This document shows, one piece after another, positions 15,894-26,562 of a stretch of 64,000 bases of DNA. Each line of letters starts with the position of its first letter. Positions within the stretch are counted from its first letter, which is position 1. The notes beneath the pieces were generated by a model. It was not told the DNA's origin. It saw only the letters and a list, made by a program, of their open reading frames with translations, and did not search any database. This DNA is from Cyanoderma ruficeps (lineage: Eukaryota > Chordata > Aves > Passeriformes > Timaliidae), in the NCBI GenBank assembly GCA_008694505.1, contig VZDJ01000623.1:19215754-19279753 (forward strand), given 5' to 3'. Made by a program: the position numbers and the translations under genes.

Positions 15894-16428
15894 ATGTTAA
15901 AGTAACTTTGTTGTATAGTTTTTATTTCTGCTATGAACTAAACTTAGACACAGCAGTGAAATAGCTGATATATAGTCATGCTTGTGGTAATTGAGCTGTC
16001 TGCTTGGATGGGATAACATCCAATGGACATGTGGTGAGGGCCCTGCTACTGATATGCCAACTATAAGCACCTGCCATCTGAAGAAAGTATGGACCAAAAC
16101 TCAAGCTGAAGGTGATAATAAGAATAGACTAAAACCACAGCCAAGAAATGTGCATGCTCTAAAAAGACAGGTCCAAGGAGGAATCATGCTCAACAGTTCT
16201 TGGAACATGTAAACTAGTTTGGGGAAAAGCTTAAATATGCATAATTGTTTATGAATATGCAATAGGCAGACTCAATAGAAAAGGTATGTAAAGGGTGTCT
16301 CCGAAACAGCAGGTGTGCTCTTGGCTGAATGCCAAGCACCAGGCCATTGAAATTTGCTTTGTTATCTTTGTCTCTTATTGTCCTTTATTAAACTTCTAAA
16401 TTTTACCAGGACAACGAACCTCGTTTTT
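15894..16428 (+). mobile_element. Probable solo LTR (avian ERV)
   Basis: The block opens with TGTTAAAG and ends in a U5-like tail: CCTTTATTAAACTTC (ATTAAA-type polyA signal), then a T-rich stretch ending TTTTTCACA at about 16428. A TG...CA element of about 535 bp with a polyA signal near its right end is typical of bird ERV LTRs. I found no clean target duplication, so the edges are approximate. Confidence 0.5.
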
Positions 16429-18724
16429 CACAAATCCCTTCCAAATTTGGTTATTGCTTTAACCCTAATAAAATCAGGAAGACAAGGTTACCACACGAGT
16501 GAAACTTCATACTTCTAGAAGAACTTGCACATTCTGCTTATGGGGATCACGCTTCAGTGAGTCAAGAGGGAGATTATGACCTCCAGAAGGATCATACAAC
16601 TAGGTGGGAAACCCATTCCTTGGTTTTTATGAGCAATCAGCAGTAATCCACTATCCCTTTCTATTGCTATGTGACTGTAGCAAGGGTTACTATATAGGTG
16701 GAGTCTTGTATTACTCAAACAACTGTGGCAAAATTTTTTATTTTACTTCTCATGCAGTCCCCTTGAATTATTAAAAAAACATGGATATTGATCTAACACC
16801 GATGTCCAAATATGACGGACAAAGTCTCTCTAACAGTTTAAAGTTAGAAAGTGTATGTTTACTACGATGCCGGGCAGCATGCGGGGCAGCTGCCAAATAC
16901 ACACGCCCCATTCACAGATGATCACAGGATCTTTTTATGTACAGGAGCATTGAATACCCAAAACACAAATGCATATTCATAACTCTGGTACATCCCATTC
17001 CCCGCTTCCTATGGTAATTAGCCAAAAAGCTATTAAGCATGTGTAGTTTGTTCTTTGAAATGGGTCGGTGGTCTTTTTTATGGGGCGGGGTCTCAAAATG
17101 GTGAAGTAAGATAGGTCTTTTGCCCTTCGACTTTTTAACCTTTTAGTGTTACATGACAACTGAATCCTGTTTTTCCAGGACTGTTTGATTTATGATTGTA
17201 TTGTGTTCTTGGAGTCTATTGATTAGTTGACAGGCTTCATGATTTACCAGTTCCTTAAATCCGGCTTCTGTTAACAAAGGGAAGCTTATCTATCTTACCT
17301 CAGCAATATCTAGGTTAACTAAAGTCCTTAATTCTTCACAATTAATGTTTCACCCTTACAGAAGCTGCTTTACATGATGTGAGAGAGAAATAGGGAGGTG
17401 GTTCATGATACTAAGCTATTGGTAACATCTGAATATATCTCAACCACTCCAGCCAAAGGATTTTTTTTTTTAATTACCACCACCCTCATATGCATGCCTC
17501 ATGAACCTGGATGCATTTTAGAGGAACATAAACAGCAAAGGGTACATGGAATGGTAGATAGACGTTTACTCATGCCTCCTTTAACACCAGGTTCCTTAGA
17601 CTTTCATGAGAATATTCCCTTTGGTGAGAGTAGAGCCATGCAGTATACATGTGACCAGATTCACCAGGGAAAATAATGCAAAAGCTTCACAGTTTCTTCA
17701 GAACATTTTACAAAGGGCACACTAAGTGATTGAGAGGTGGACAGAGCATCAGGAAGCTAGGTCCCTTCAGATGTCTCCCAGGAAAGAGATTGCAGCAAAA
17801 CAGGTCTGCGGCATGACTCTCACAGAGGTGTTGTCTGTTGATGTACCAATCCCTTTTCTCAAACATCTTTTAGCTTATCTGACACTCAAAACCCAAGATG
17901 TGCATATGCTAACAAATTTGGACTGAGACAGAGTCCTAGAAATGGAAATATATGGAAGCAGGTTAGAGAAGAAAGAGGAGCATAGAAGGAAAGTTAAATC
18001 AGACATCAAAGAAGACAAAAAAAGTCAAAGTTTGAATCAGCTAAGATCACAATTTGCAAATCTCCGAAGATTTTGCATGTACTGAACTTTTTATTCTCTG
18101 GCTGAATGATCTATTGGAAAGCGGTGAGAATTACCAAGCAGAATTCTGGTAGCAAAGAGAAAGGCTAAATTTAAATGTGACAAAAGCCTGGGGCTTATGC
18201 CACAGAAGCTTAAGTATCAACCTCCACTTACAGGCTGCCTCCTGGACTTAATTTGAAATAGTAAATCCTGTGTTAGTTTAAGTATCCTGCTGCTGGCACA
18301 TTTGACAGTAAAAGGAAAATCCACTGTATGTTTACTTGGATTTAAGGGAGTTTTCTCAGTAGGTGTCTATATTTTTCATGGAAAGAAAAAACACACAGAG
18401 CCTTTTGAGATTTATTCTGTGACCTCCACATCTTAAAAATGCTAAAACATGTTTATGCATGAACCTGTATGTATGAATTCACACTCATGAAGATATTTAC
18501 AGATATTTACATATATGTGTATGCACAATAATACAATAACGTATATAAAAACAAGCTTGTAGACACACAAATACATCTCCTTGGCAGCGTATTACTTTGC
18601 AACTCTGATAAGCACACCCATCCACGGCTCCTTTATCTCTCCCAGTACCTTTGCTTTCATTCCCTCTGCAGGCTGCACTGCGTCACCATACTTTACTGAG
18701 ACTCTTGTTCAGCGTCCGTATGTG

Positions 18725-18735
18725 GAAACCGAAAC
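18725..18735 (+). promoter_or_regulatory. ISRE/IRF-like motif
   Basis: The sequence GAAACCGAAAC matches the GAAANNGAAAC core bound by IRF and ISGF3 factors. It lies between the two APOBEC1-like genes, upstream of copy A on that gene's strand. A single motif in this much DNA may be chance; functional assignment is inference. Confidence 0.3.
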
Positions 18736-20248
18736 ACAAGAGATTAAGATAACTGGTGGCACCCTGCCACTGCTGGGTGAGCTTTATGAGGCTGACTCTG
18801 AGCAGCGAGGTGGAATGGCAGCCAGCCACAAGGATGTGCAGGCAGAGCTCTGACCCAGGCGAAGTGAAAAATAATTGGCTAGCAGGAAGGACTCATCTGC
18901 CTGCTTACTTTGGTAACAAAACATCCTGATATCCTTGTAATACAATTCTTTCTCATTAACTGGTGAGGGTGTAGAAATCAAAGAATTTCCCAGCTTGTTA
19001 AAGATACTTCACGAGGAGTCAGTGTGAAAAGAAAAAGCTGCAAGTGAACATAACTGTATTTTGGAATGTTTTTCTATTCTAAGCAGTCCTTCAGCAGTCT
19101 TCTCACACTACCTTGAGTCACAGAAGTGCTATATATTTATCTTTCTGATTTTGTTTCATTTCTACATCTTTGTTGCAATGCACACACTTTGTCAAAGCAC
19201 GAAGCAAAATAATAAGTACCCCAAACCCTGTGGGGATTAGTGTCCATGCTTTGCTTGAGAGCCTGAGTGAGTCATCACACAACAGCAGAGTTTTAAATAT
19301 GAGGGAGATGACATAACCAGGTGGAATTCACTTGAGAGAAAGCACTGATTTTCTATAGGTTGTACCAAGGAGAGTGTTCAGAGCAGCTCTAGGAACTTTC
19401 AGCTCTGAGATTTTCTTTTCCAAGCGCTCAGGGGTTGCTCAGTGACAACAATATATTGGGTTAAACTCTCCCCAAAATTCACCTTGAAGATGTAGCTGTC
19501 ATGGGAGGTAAAACCTCCATCAAGAGCAGAAAATATCCACCAGGCACTACAATCATTGGGCACCATCAAGGATGGAGTTAATTTTCTTCATTGCAATCCA
19601 CACTAAACATACTAGCTCCTGGGCCATCTGTGGGCACTGTATCAGTGGAAGCCACAAGTGAGGGTGGCCAAGATAACCAATTTTTTTTTTTAAGTCCTCA
19701 GGGCCCCAAGAGGTACAGAGCATAATAACCATCTTCATTTTTTATTGTGAAAACAAGTTGGGGTTCTTCCTTGCTCATGACCTTGGAATGTCACAAGCTT
19801 GCTTTGGCCAAAAGCTGGTTACTATGTGAATGAGCTGAGAGTGGTAAGAGGCCAACAGGACGGTGTAAACAAGAACTAAGGAAAATGAGCCTTGGCACAG
19901 ACAGGACATCAACAACCACTTCCAAAGTTGTTGGGAAGGTTATACTGTGATATCCTTTGTTTGGCAGCCTGTGCCAACAACTAGTTACATTGGAGACTAA
20001 ACAGGGAACACTTAGTTCCCTTTATAAATTTTGCTCAGTAGTTTCACATTGTCTGTGTTTCTCTTTCCCACCCCCCCCAGTAATAACTTGTGTGATCAGT
20101 TTTCTCTGCCTCTTTAAAAACACTTTAAAACACAAGAGGTTTCCATCTAGTGGCCCAGTTCCAGGAGGGACTCACAAATAAAAATAATTACTTACTTCTT
20201 TTAGCTATCTGAGTGGAGATGCTCAAATGGAATGACCGTGGGTACTGT

Positions 20249-20305
20249 AATTATCATTCCACCTCTGTAATTCTACTGTAATTATCAGTCACACCTCTTG
20301 GTGGA
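20249..20305. repeat. Short imperfect tandem duplication
   Basis: The segment tactgtaattatca followed by a cctct-containing stretch occurs twice with a period of about 31 bp. It is a minor local duplication with no coding context. Confidence 0.5.
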
Positions 20306-20919
20306 TGGAGGATTTGATTCTGTTGAATGGAGCATCTGTGAATTTTTGAAGCTGCATTTTAAAATCAAGTTCTGCTGCCAGTTGCATGTTAGAGCCCCCA
20401 CTGAAAGTGGAAAATCCTCTAGGTCAGCACAGTCTTTCTAATGCAGACTAGTGTTTCAGTGATCAATGATGAGACACTACTATAGCCAGAACTGACACTA
20501 ACTGTGATTAGTTGATCAGTTTAAAAGACAGAAAAGTACTTATTTACATGGCTAACTATAACTATATATTCTGGAATTTTCTGCTCCAGTAAGCTGTGGA
20601 CACAGATGGCAGGACAGGATGAAACTAGGTCTATATATGGACACTAAAGGTGAGTTGCAGGGTTCCCAAGTGCAGCTATTGTGGGTATTGAGGTAGTGGG
20701 ACTGGATCATGACAAACCACAGCTGGTGAGCAGGATTGTCTGCTCTCTGTGAAAAACAACCCCTCTGTCACTGCTAGGTACAGTGTCTGGACTCTGCTTT
20801 CTGCCCTGATGGGCCATTTTCATTCTATTAAGTCCACCTGTGTTCCTCTTAACTCATGAGGTAGGAAATAAGGCTATCTACGAGGACAGAAAGTCTGCAG
20901 CGACGATCCTTTTGGCATC

Positions 20920-22335
20920 CTGACCATCTCCTGCCAGATGATGGGCCCTGGGAGCCCAGGAGCCCTGTGTTGGAAGACCACAACCGAGAGGATGATAAAC
21001 TTAGAGACAACCTCGAACTGCAGTTCAAGAGTTGCTGCTCCAGATGGATGCACATAAATCTATGGGGGGCCTGACTGGATTTGTCCCAAGATACTGAAGG
21101 AGGGGATCAATATCATCGCAGGACCTAGGATTATTTTTCAATGGTCTTAGGAGTCTGGAAAGGTTCCAGTTCAAGTGGAGGATGACAGTGTTGTTCTAAT
21201 GTTTCAAGAATGGTAAGAAGGAAAACGCTGGTAATTACAGGCCTGCCTGTCTCACTTCAGTGACTGGTAAAGTTATGAAGAGGGTTATTCTGAGACACAA
21301 TTATCAAGTCCTGAGAGGGATGTCCTGGACCACCTACTCTGAGGTAGATAACATTTGGGATAGCCTTGGGCTAAATTAAGGCACAACACCACCAAGAGAT
21401 AAAATTAGAAAGTTTTATTTATATATGCTGCAGCAATTAAAACCATACGATAGGTTCAACAGCCTGCAGCAGCAACAATTTAAACCTTTCTGAACAATGT
21501 GTGGCAACAACAATCTTTGAGCAACCTATGACAACAGTGACCTAAACTTTAAAGCAGAGGAAGAAAGGAAGAAGAAAAGACAGAAAACAGAGGTAGAGCA
21601 AAAAAAGACTTGTCCATGTCTAGTTTCTAAGACAGTAAGGTAAATACATCTTCCACCCAAGAAAGGAGACATGTATCATATTGCTAATAGGACTTCTTTG
21701 GTTGGAAGCTTCATCTAGAGGTCAACTTTGGCTCAAGGCCCACTTTTCAGGCCTCAGTCAGGGCCTGTTGTTCAGGCCTCAGTACTTCACCTTCAGGATA
21801 AAATGTCCAGCACACAACTAGATAAGTCCATAGGGCTCTGGGTGGGCAGTTGGCTGATGGCTCAAAAAGTTACAATCAATGGGTTTACATCAGGCTGGTG
21901 ACTGGTCACCACTGGGGTTCCTTGGGGCTCATTTATACAGCCAGGGATCTTCAATGTTCTTATAAATCATCTATATGGAGGAAACAAAATTAAGTAATCT
22001 TGCCAATGATACTAAACTAGGAGGATCTGTGGATTCCCTCAAGAGTAAAGAGGGCCTGCAGAGAAATCTGGATACCAAAGGGCTGAGCAGTCACCAACTG
22101 TATGAAATATTACAAGAGCAAGTGCTGGATTCTCCACTTGGGACCGGATAATCCTGAAATTTATCTATTCCTGAAACCAGTGACCAGTGATAGGACTGGT
22201 GTAAATGGAATGAAGCTGCATTAGTGGATGTTCAGCTTGGACATTAGGAACAGGTCACCTTCACTCAGAAGGTGGTCAGTCACAGGAACAGGCTCTCCAG
22301 GGAAGCACTCATACCATCAGGCCTGTCAGAGGTAA
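20920..22335 (+). mobile_element. CR1 LINE ORF2 remnant, interrupted
   Basis: Conceptual translation in broken frames shows the CR1 reverse transcriptase order: a leader like KSCCSRWMHI with KSMG-type context (20985-21065), GNYRP-like text with LTSVTGKVMKRV (about 21235-21290), then SGVPQGS-like TTGVPWGS (about 21905-21930), FINDL-like LINHLYGGNK, a decayed ADDTKLGGS region (about 22000-22030) and LHLG-like text near 22135. Many stops and frameshifts make it dead. About 460 bp at roughly 21355-21815 does not fit CR1 and looks like a separate insertion. The match pauses near 22335 and resumes with the CR1 3' tail at about 22925, so a second non-CR1 block lies between. Confidence 0.75.
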
Positions 22336-22924
22336 GGAGCTCACTCCTCTTAACTTTTTAAGAGTTTTAATAAATGATAATAAAGGGATAATCATAAAGC
22401 CTGGCAAAGTCGGTACACACCCACTTCTTCAGTCTGCAGTCTTTTATACCATTACAGTTGTATTACTTACTTAAATGATATAGCAAATTTATTTTGAGCT
22501 TGTTGACCACAATCTTGCTTTAGATTTTTGCAGCGTTTGCATAATTTAATAACTGCAGACATCAACAGTCTAGGGTGGTCTTTTGATGGTCTTCTGATGC
22601 CACTTTAAGCTTGGTACTTTTCCTTTTATGATCTTCTGCTCTCCGCTTAAACTATCTTGGAAATACACTTTGCAATAATAATCATATCTTAAAATCCACC
22701 TTTCACAAGCCCACTTACATCTTGTGAAAGCCTTGCTTCTCCTTTTACGCTCCCCACAAGCAATTATGAATTTTACCATACTTAAAAGGAAATTGAGACT
22801 TACACTAATTATCTACAAACTATTACAATTTTATGATTAAAACAAGTAAATTTTAGCAAAAGCCAACTACAACTATAACCTGTTTATAACCTGGATGATG
22901 CTTTTAGTCATGTTGTTAAGTTTT
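22336..22924. other. Non-CR1 block inside the CR1 copy
   Basis: About 590 bp separates the CR1 ORF2 end from its 3' tail and does not resemble CR1. It is AT-rich with a 69-codon minus-strand open frame lacking known motifs. A nested retroelement insertion is the simplest reading, but I could not identify termini or a target duplication. Confidence 0.4.
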
Positions 22925-23012
22925 AGTTAGTCCTGCGAGGAGAAGGGAGTTGGACTTGATGATCCTTTTGGGTCCCTTTCAACTTGAGATATTCTGTGAT
23001 TCTTTGATTCTA
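22925..23012 (+). mobile_element. CR1 LINE 3' tail
   Basis: The conserved CR1 3' end is readable: ggagttggacttgatgatcc, then gggtccctttcaact and the terminal microsatellite-like attctgtgattctttgattc. It is the end of the interrupted CR1 copy beginning near 20920. Confidence 0.88.
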
Positions 23013-23869
23013 TAAACGACAATCCTAAAAGAGAAATAGAAAATTACATTTAGATCCTCCAACTGCTTTGTGATTTGAAACAGACATAGCAGAAGCAGTC
23101 TATTAGTTGTAATATCCCAAGATGTTACTTTTCCACATATTTTTCCACATAAATTCATATAAAATGAATTTCCCAAATAACCAATGACCCACATAGTCAC
23201 AGACTTCTTTGACTCTCATTCACTAAAAATAGCATTTGTCAGAAAATTCTAATACATTGAAATCAAATACTGAATCACTTATACTAGTTTTGCTAGATTT
23301 TTGTTTAAACACAGTCCTGCCCAGCCAAGGATGTGGACCTATTCATCCAAGCAAAGTCTCTTGTCTTCAAGGACACAAACTTTTAGTGTGTTGTTGAACA
23401 CGCTCTTTTCTCTCCTGCCTATCAGGAGGTCTGGCACAAAATAAAAACAGACTGAATTTTCCCAGGGTACAGACATTCTGTTTTGAACAGCTTTTCTCAT
23501 CTCACAGAAACTATATCCTTCCAACCAGTCACAGAAGTTACTGAACGGAATCTAGAAGGGACTTTAATGAAGTATGCAGAGGCACAGTGAATGGGGGTGC
23601 CAGACCACTGCAGACATTGAGAGAAAGGGGCTGAGTAGTACCACCTGGCAAACTGAAACCCATGCTCAGATACAGGTTAAAAAGGAATATGGTGGAGGGT
23701 TTCTGAGATGAAACTAGAGTTCCAGGTAAAAATCAAGGGATTTCCCACCCTGGAACCCAAAAGAGAAAAACTGCACTCATAGCTTTTCTTTCATAATATT
23801 GTTGCCTTTTTCAACCTAAAAATGAAACCTGAGATAGTTTTAGTATAGGAGGTAATATAAAAGTGGATT

Positions 23870-23875
23870 TTTATT
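23870..23875 (-). terminator. Candidate polyadenylation signal for APOBEC1-like copy B
   Basis: The minus strand reads AATAAA in an AT-rich context about 640 bp past copy B exon 4. If used, the terminal exon of copy B lies between 23880 and 24510. Confidence 0.35.
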
Positions 23876-24513
23876 TGGAGGCCTCCAGGGGCAGTTATAG
23901 AGAATATTCATGCAAGGTGAATATAGTTTTGATTAGTTTTAGGAAATTATCATAATTGATAAAAAGCACCAATTAGGAGGACAAGCAGTGATGCAACTCC
24001 CCCCTAAGTCAAGCTCCTTCTCTGGAGCCCCACCTTGGTACTAGCTGTATTTGTTTATAAAAATGTTTCTCAAAGACCTTGTTCTCAACCTTGGTTCCCA
24101 GGAAGAACCAAGATAGGATAAGGGCCTTGTATCCCCCAGGGCTTGGAGCTCTGGAATTTGTTTTGTCTTCCTGCCTAGGGAAAGAGCATGGAAAAATACT
24201 GAGAAAACAAGCTAGAATAAAATAATAGGCTACAGAGCTCCAAATATATGTGCAAAGAATACAGAGAACATAAAAAGGCAAAAACCAAGATGGCATCAAT
24301 ATGATGGAAAAATATCCACAGCACTTCTCTCCCAGTGAGACAGGATAGCTCCCATGATTTTAGTACATTACTTTTTTCAAAAGCCTGCTGCAGGACTCTT
24401 TAAAGTCCAACTAGAGCTACATGTGAACAAAGCTTTCCTGCTCTTTACAACTCAGTTGCCCTAGACTGCAAATCATTTCATGTGATTCCCTCTATCTCTC
24501 AGAGTGTACTGAC

Positions 24514-25600
24514 CTCAAGGATGTTTCTGAGCATTAAACGATATCTCCGTATCGCTGGTTCAAAGTTCTTGGGCGAGAAATCGTAATAGACACCTCTTTG
24601 TATAAAGGTCTCCCAACAGTCATTATAGTCTGGAGAAACAGAAGCAAGATAATTAATCTGAGTTTATTGAGACACCAGAGAAGCTCAGGAAACAAGACTT
24701 TTTAAGCTCTTCCTTGTCTCCACATCACAGAGACAGCTTGGCCATGGATAGGTCAGCTGATGCATGCTGTCCACTCTACATTTGGAACCAATGTCTTTCA
24801 CTCTGGGCAATATTTTTTCTCCTCCTTTAACTGCAGAGGAGCTCTTCAGCAGGCCTGATCCCTGCAACTGCATTTATTCCCTTAGGACAAGGGAGAAGGA
24901 CCATGTCTCCCATTCCCTCAGGGGTGCCATAACGATGCTATCTCTAAACAAAGGAGAATTTTCCTTCAAACAAAGGAGAATTTTCCTTCAGACCTGGGTG
25001 CTAAAGGTCCTGGCCCTCTTCTCTTGCACTATTTAAACATCTTTTTTTTTGGGATGTCACTCTCACTCACTGCACGGTGTTGGCTTTGCCCCCAGAGAAG
25101 CTGAATGGGACATGAGGTACCACAGAAGCAAGACCATACACGATTCACCCATGCATAAGGTTCACCAGCTCACCCCTCCCCAGTCCCACAAAGCATGGGA
25201 AACCTTGCCTTCTTCTTCCATGATTTGAATGGTTACTCTTTGCAGCCCATTGAGTTCCCTCAGGCCTCTTTGGTTTTCTGCTCTGTCGGAGTAGTAGAGC
25301 CGTGCTATACGTATGTCTATGTGCACATTGGGATGCCTCCGCAGGAAATCCCGTATTCTATTGCAGCAGCTCCAACAGGGGCTCCAGGACAGGTACCAGG
25401 TGATGTCACAGAAACCGTAGCTTCTTGGCTCAAAGATTTCCTGCAGGAAGTACGCTTCTGCATGGTAAGTGTCGTTTCTGACCCAGTGTATCCAAGACGT
25501 CTTATTCCCATTCCACCGCAGCTCGCATAGTAGGTATGTCTCATCTGGATACAGGCAGGGATCAAAGTGTTTTCTTAATGCCCTCCTAGATATATACATG
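24514..25600 (-). CDS. APOBEC1-like cytidine deaminase, copy B (two exons placed; first and last not secure)
   Basis: Second deaminase of the APOBEC1 branch, clearly diverged from copy A. The main exon, 25209-25600, opens after TTCTCTTCTGTTTCAG with one base completing a codon, then MYISRRALRKHFDP, the same phase as AID exon 2. It carries CELRW, the zinc/catalytic HAEAYF, WYLSWSPCWSCC with both cysteines, RIARLYYSD, NQRGLREL and VTIQIMEEE. Exon 4 is 24514-24629 (116 bp, the AID size) after acceptor CTGTTTCTCCAG; it starts DYNDCWETFIQRGVYYDF and ends RNILE at a GT donor. The reading frame joins the two exons only if the intron uses a GC donor (25207-25208). The last exon is not certain: the strongest acceptor is at 24175-24176, with exon start 24174, and more than one frame is open after it. 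Substrate (RNA, DNA or retroelement) is unknown. Confidence 0.88.
24946..24989. repeat. Perfect 22-bp tandem duplication
   Basis: Two identical adjacent copies of aaacaaaggagaattttcct plus tc, at 24946-24967 and 24968-24989. The block lies in the copy B intron between the main exon and exon 4. It is very recent or conserved by slippage; no function is evident. Confidence 0.85.
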
Positions 25601-26489
25601 CTGAAACAGAAGAGAAACTTCAATGAATCACTGGATACAACTTTGTTTTCAGTAGTATTCCAGTACATTAAAAAGGAGGAGGGTGGAGGAAATCAGAGAA
25701 GAACTGAGAAGGGCAAAGCACGAGACAGCAACACAAGAAAAACAGAGAGGCAGGCACCAGGCAGGATAAAGGAATTAAAGAAACCAAACCCTGAACAGCT
25801 AATCATCCCCTCATCTACAGCTGCATGTGGAACTTTCACTGCTTCCCCCCCTCCCGCCCTACGCCTGTCCTCTTCCCCATCAATGGGAGTGTTTCTAACA
25901 GCTCTCTATATTTTTTGCGTGTCAGACATCTTTACAAGGCTCCTAGGTAGCCCTTTTCAATGTAGGGAGCTGTTGTGAATTTTGTAAAAAACTAATACAA
26001 AAAAAAATTTAAAAAGAAAATAAACGCACTGATACACAATGAAGTTGAATATTTTTCCTTATTGGATTATCTTGCTGTTTGTACTTGCATAAGGATTAGC
26101 ACAGTCAGCACCATCCAACACGAGAGAAGAAGAAAGAAGTGCTATGTGCAAAAAGATGCAACTCCTAGGATGGATATTTTCTGAGTTCAGAAAGGACCTC
26201 TAAATATTGTCAGTTAAGGACCTATACAAAGACTGTCAGTAGTCTGGAATATATCTTTTATACTCAGTAATTATCCATAATGCATAAATAATGAACTCTC
26301 CAGAGGCACTTTGTGGCGTTTATACAATTATCTTATATAGAGATTTATATGAGAATGCACTTCAGATATAAGTTTTTCCAAATTAGAATAATTCAGAGTA
26401 ATTCTAGCAGACAACTGATCAGATTCTGAAGAGAGAAGCAATAAGCCTGTAAATTGTTTTATAGATGAGTACTCATTAGTAACAAAAAC

Positions 26490-26562
26490 CAACAAACAAA
26501 AACCCAAACCAACAAACAAAATGCACAACAAAAAACCCAAACAAACAAGCAAACAAACAGAG
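26490..26562. repeat. (AAAC)n-like low-complexity tract
   Basis: Imperfect aacaaacaaa and acccaaac repeats. Confidence 0.8.

Larger units (their letters stand above)
16430..20915. other. Intergenic, no gene recognised
   Basis: Mixed AT-rich intergenic DNA. The part at about 16860-17160 may be another antisense LTR remnant. The 90-codon open frame at 18581-18853 (+) and the overlapping minus frame have no recognisable domain or splice context. An ISRE-like site lies at 18725-18735 and a short imperfect duplication at 20249-20305; both are listed separately. Confidence 0.45.

Noticed and set aside
18581..18853. 90-codon open frame on the plus strand between the deaminases.
   Set aside because: No recognisable family, no splice sites and no conserved motif. 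The overlapping minus frame is equally open.
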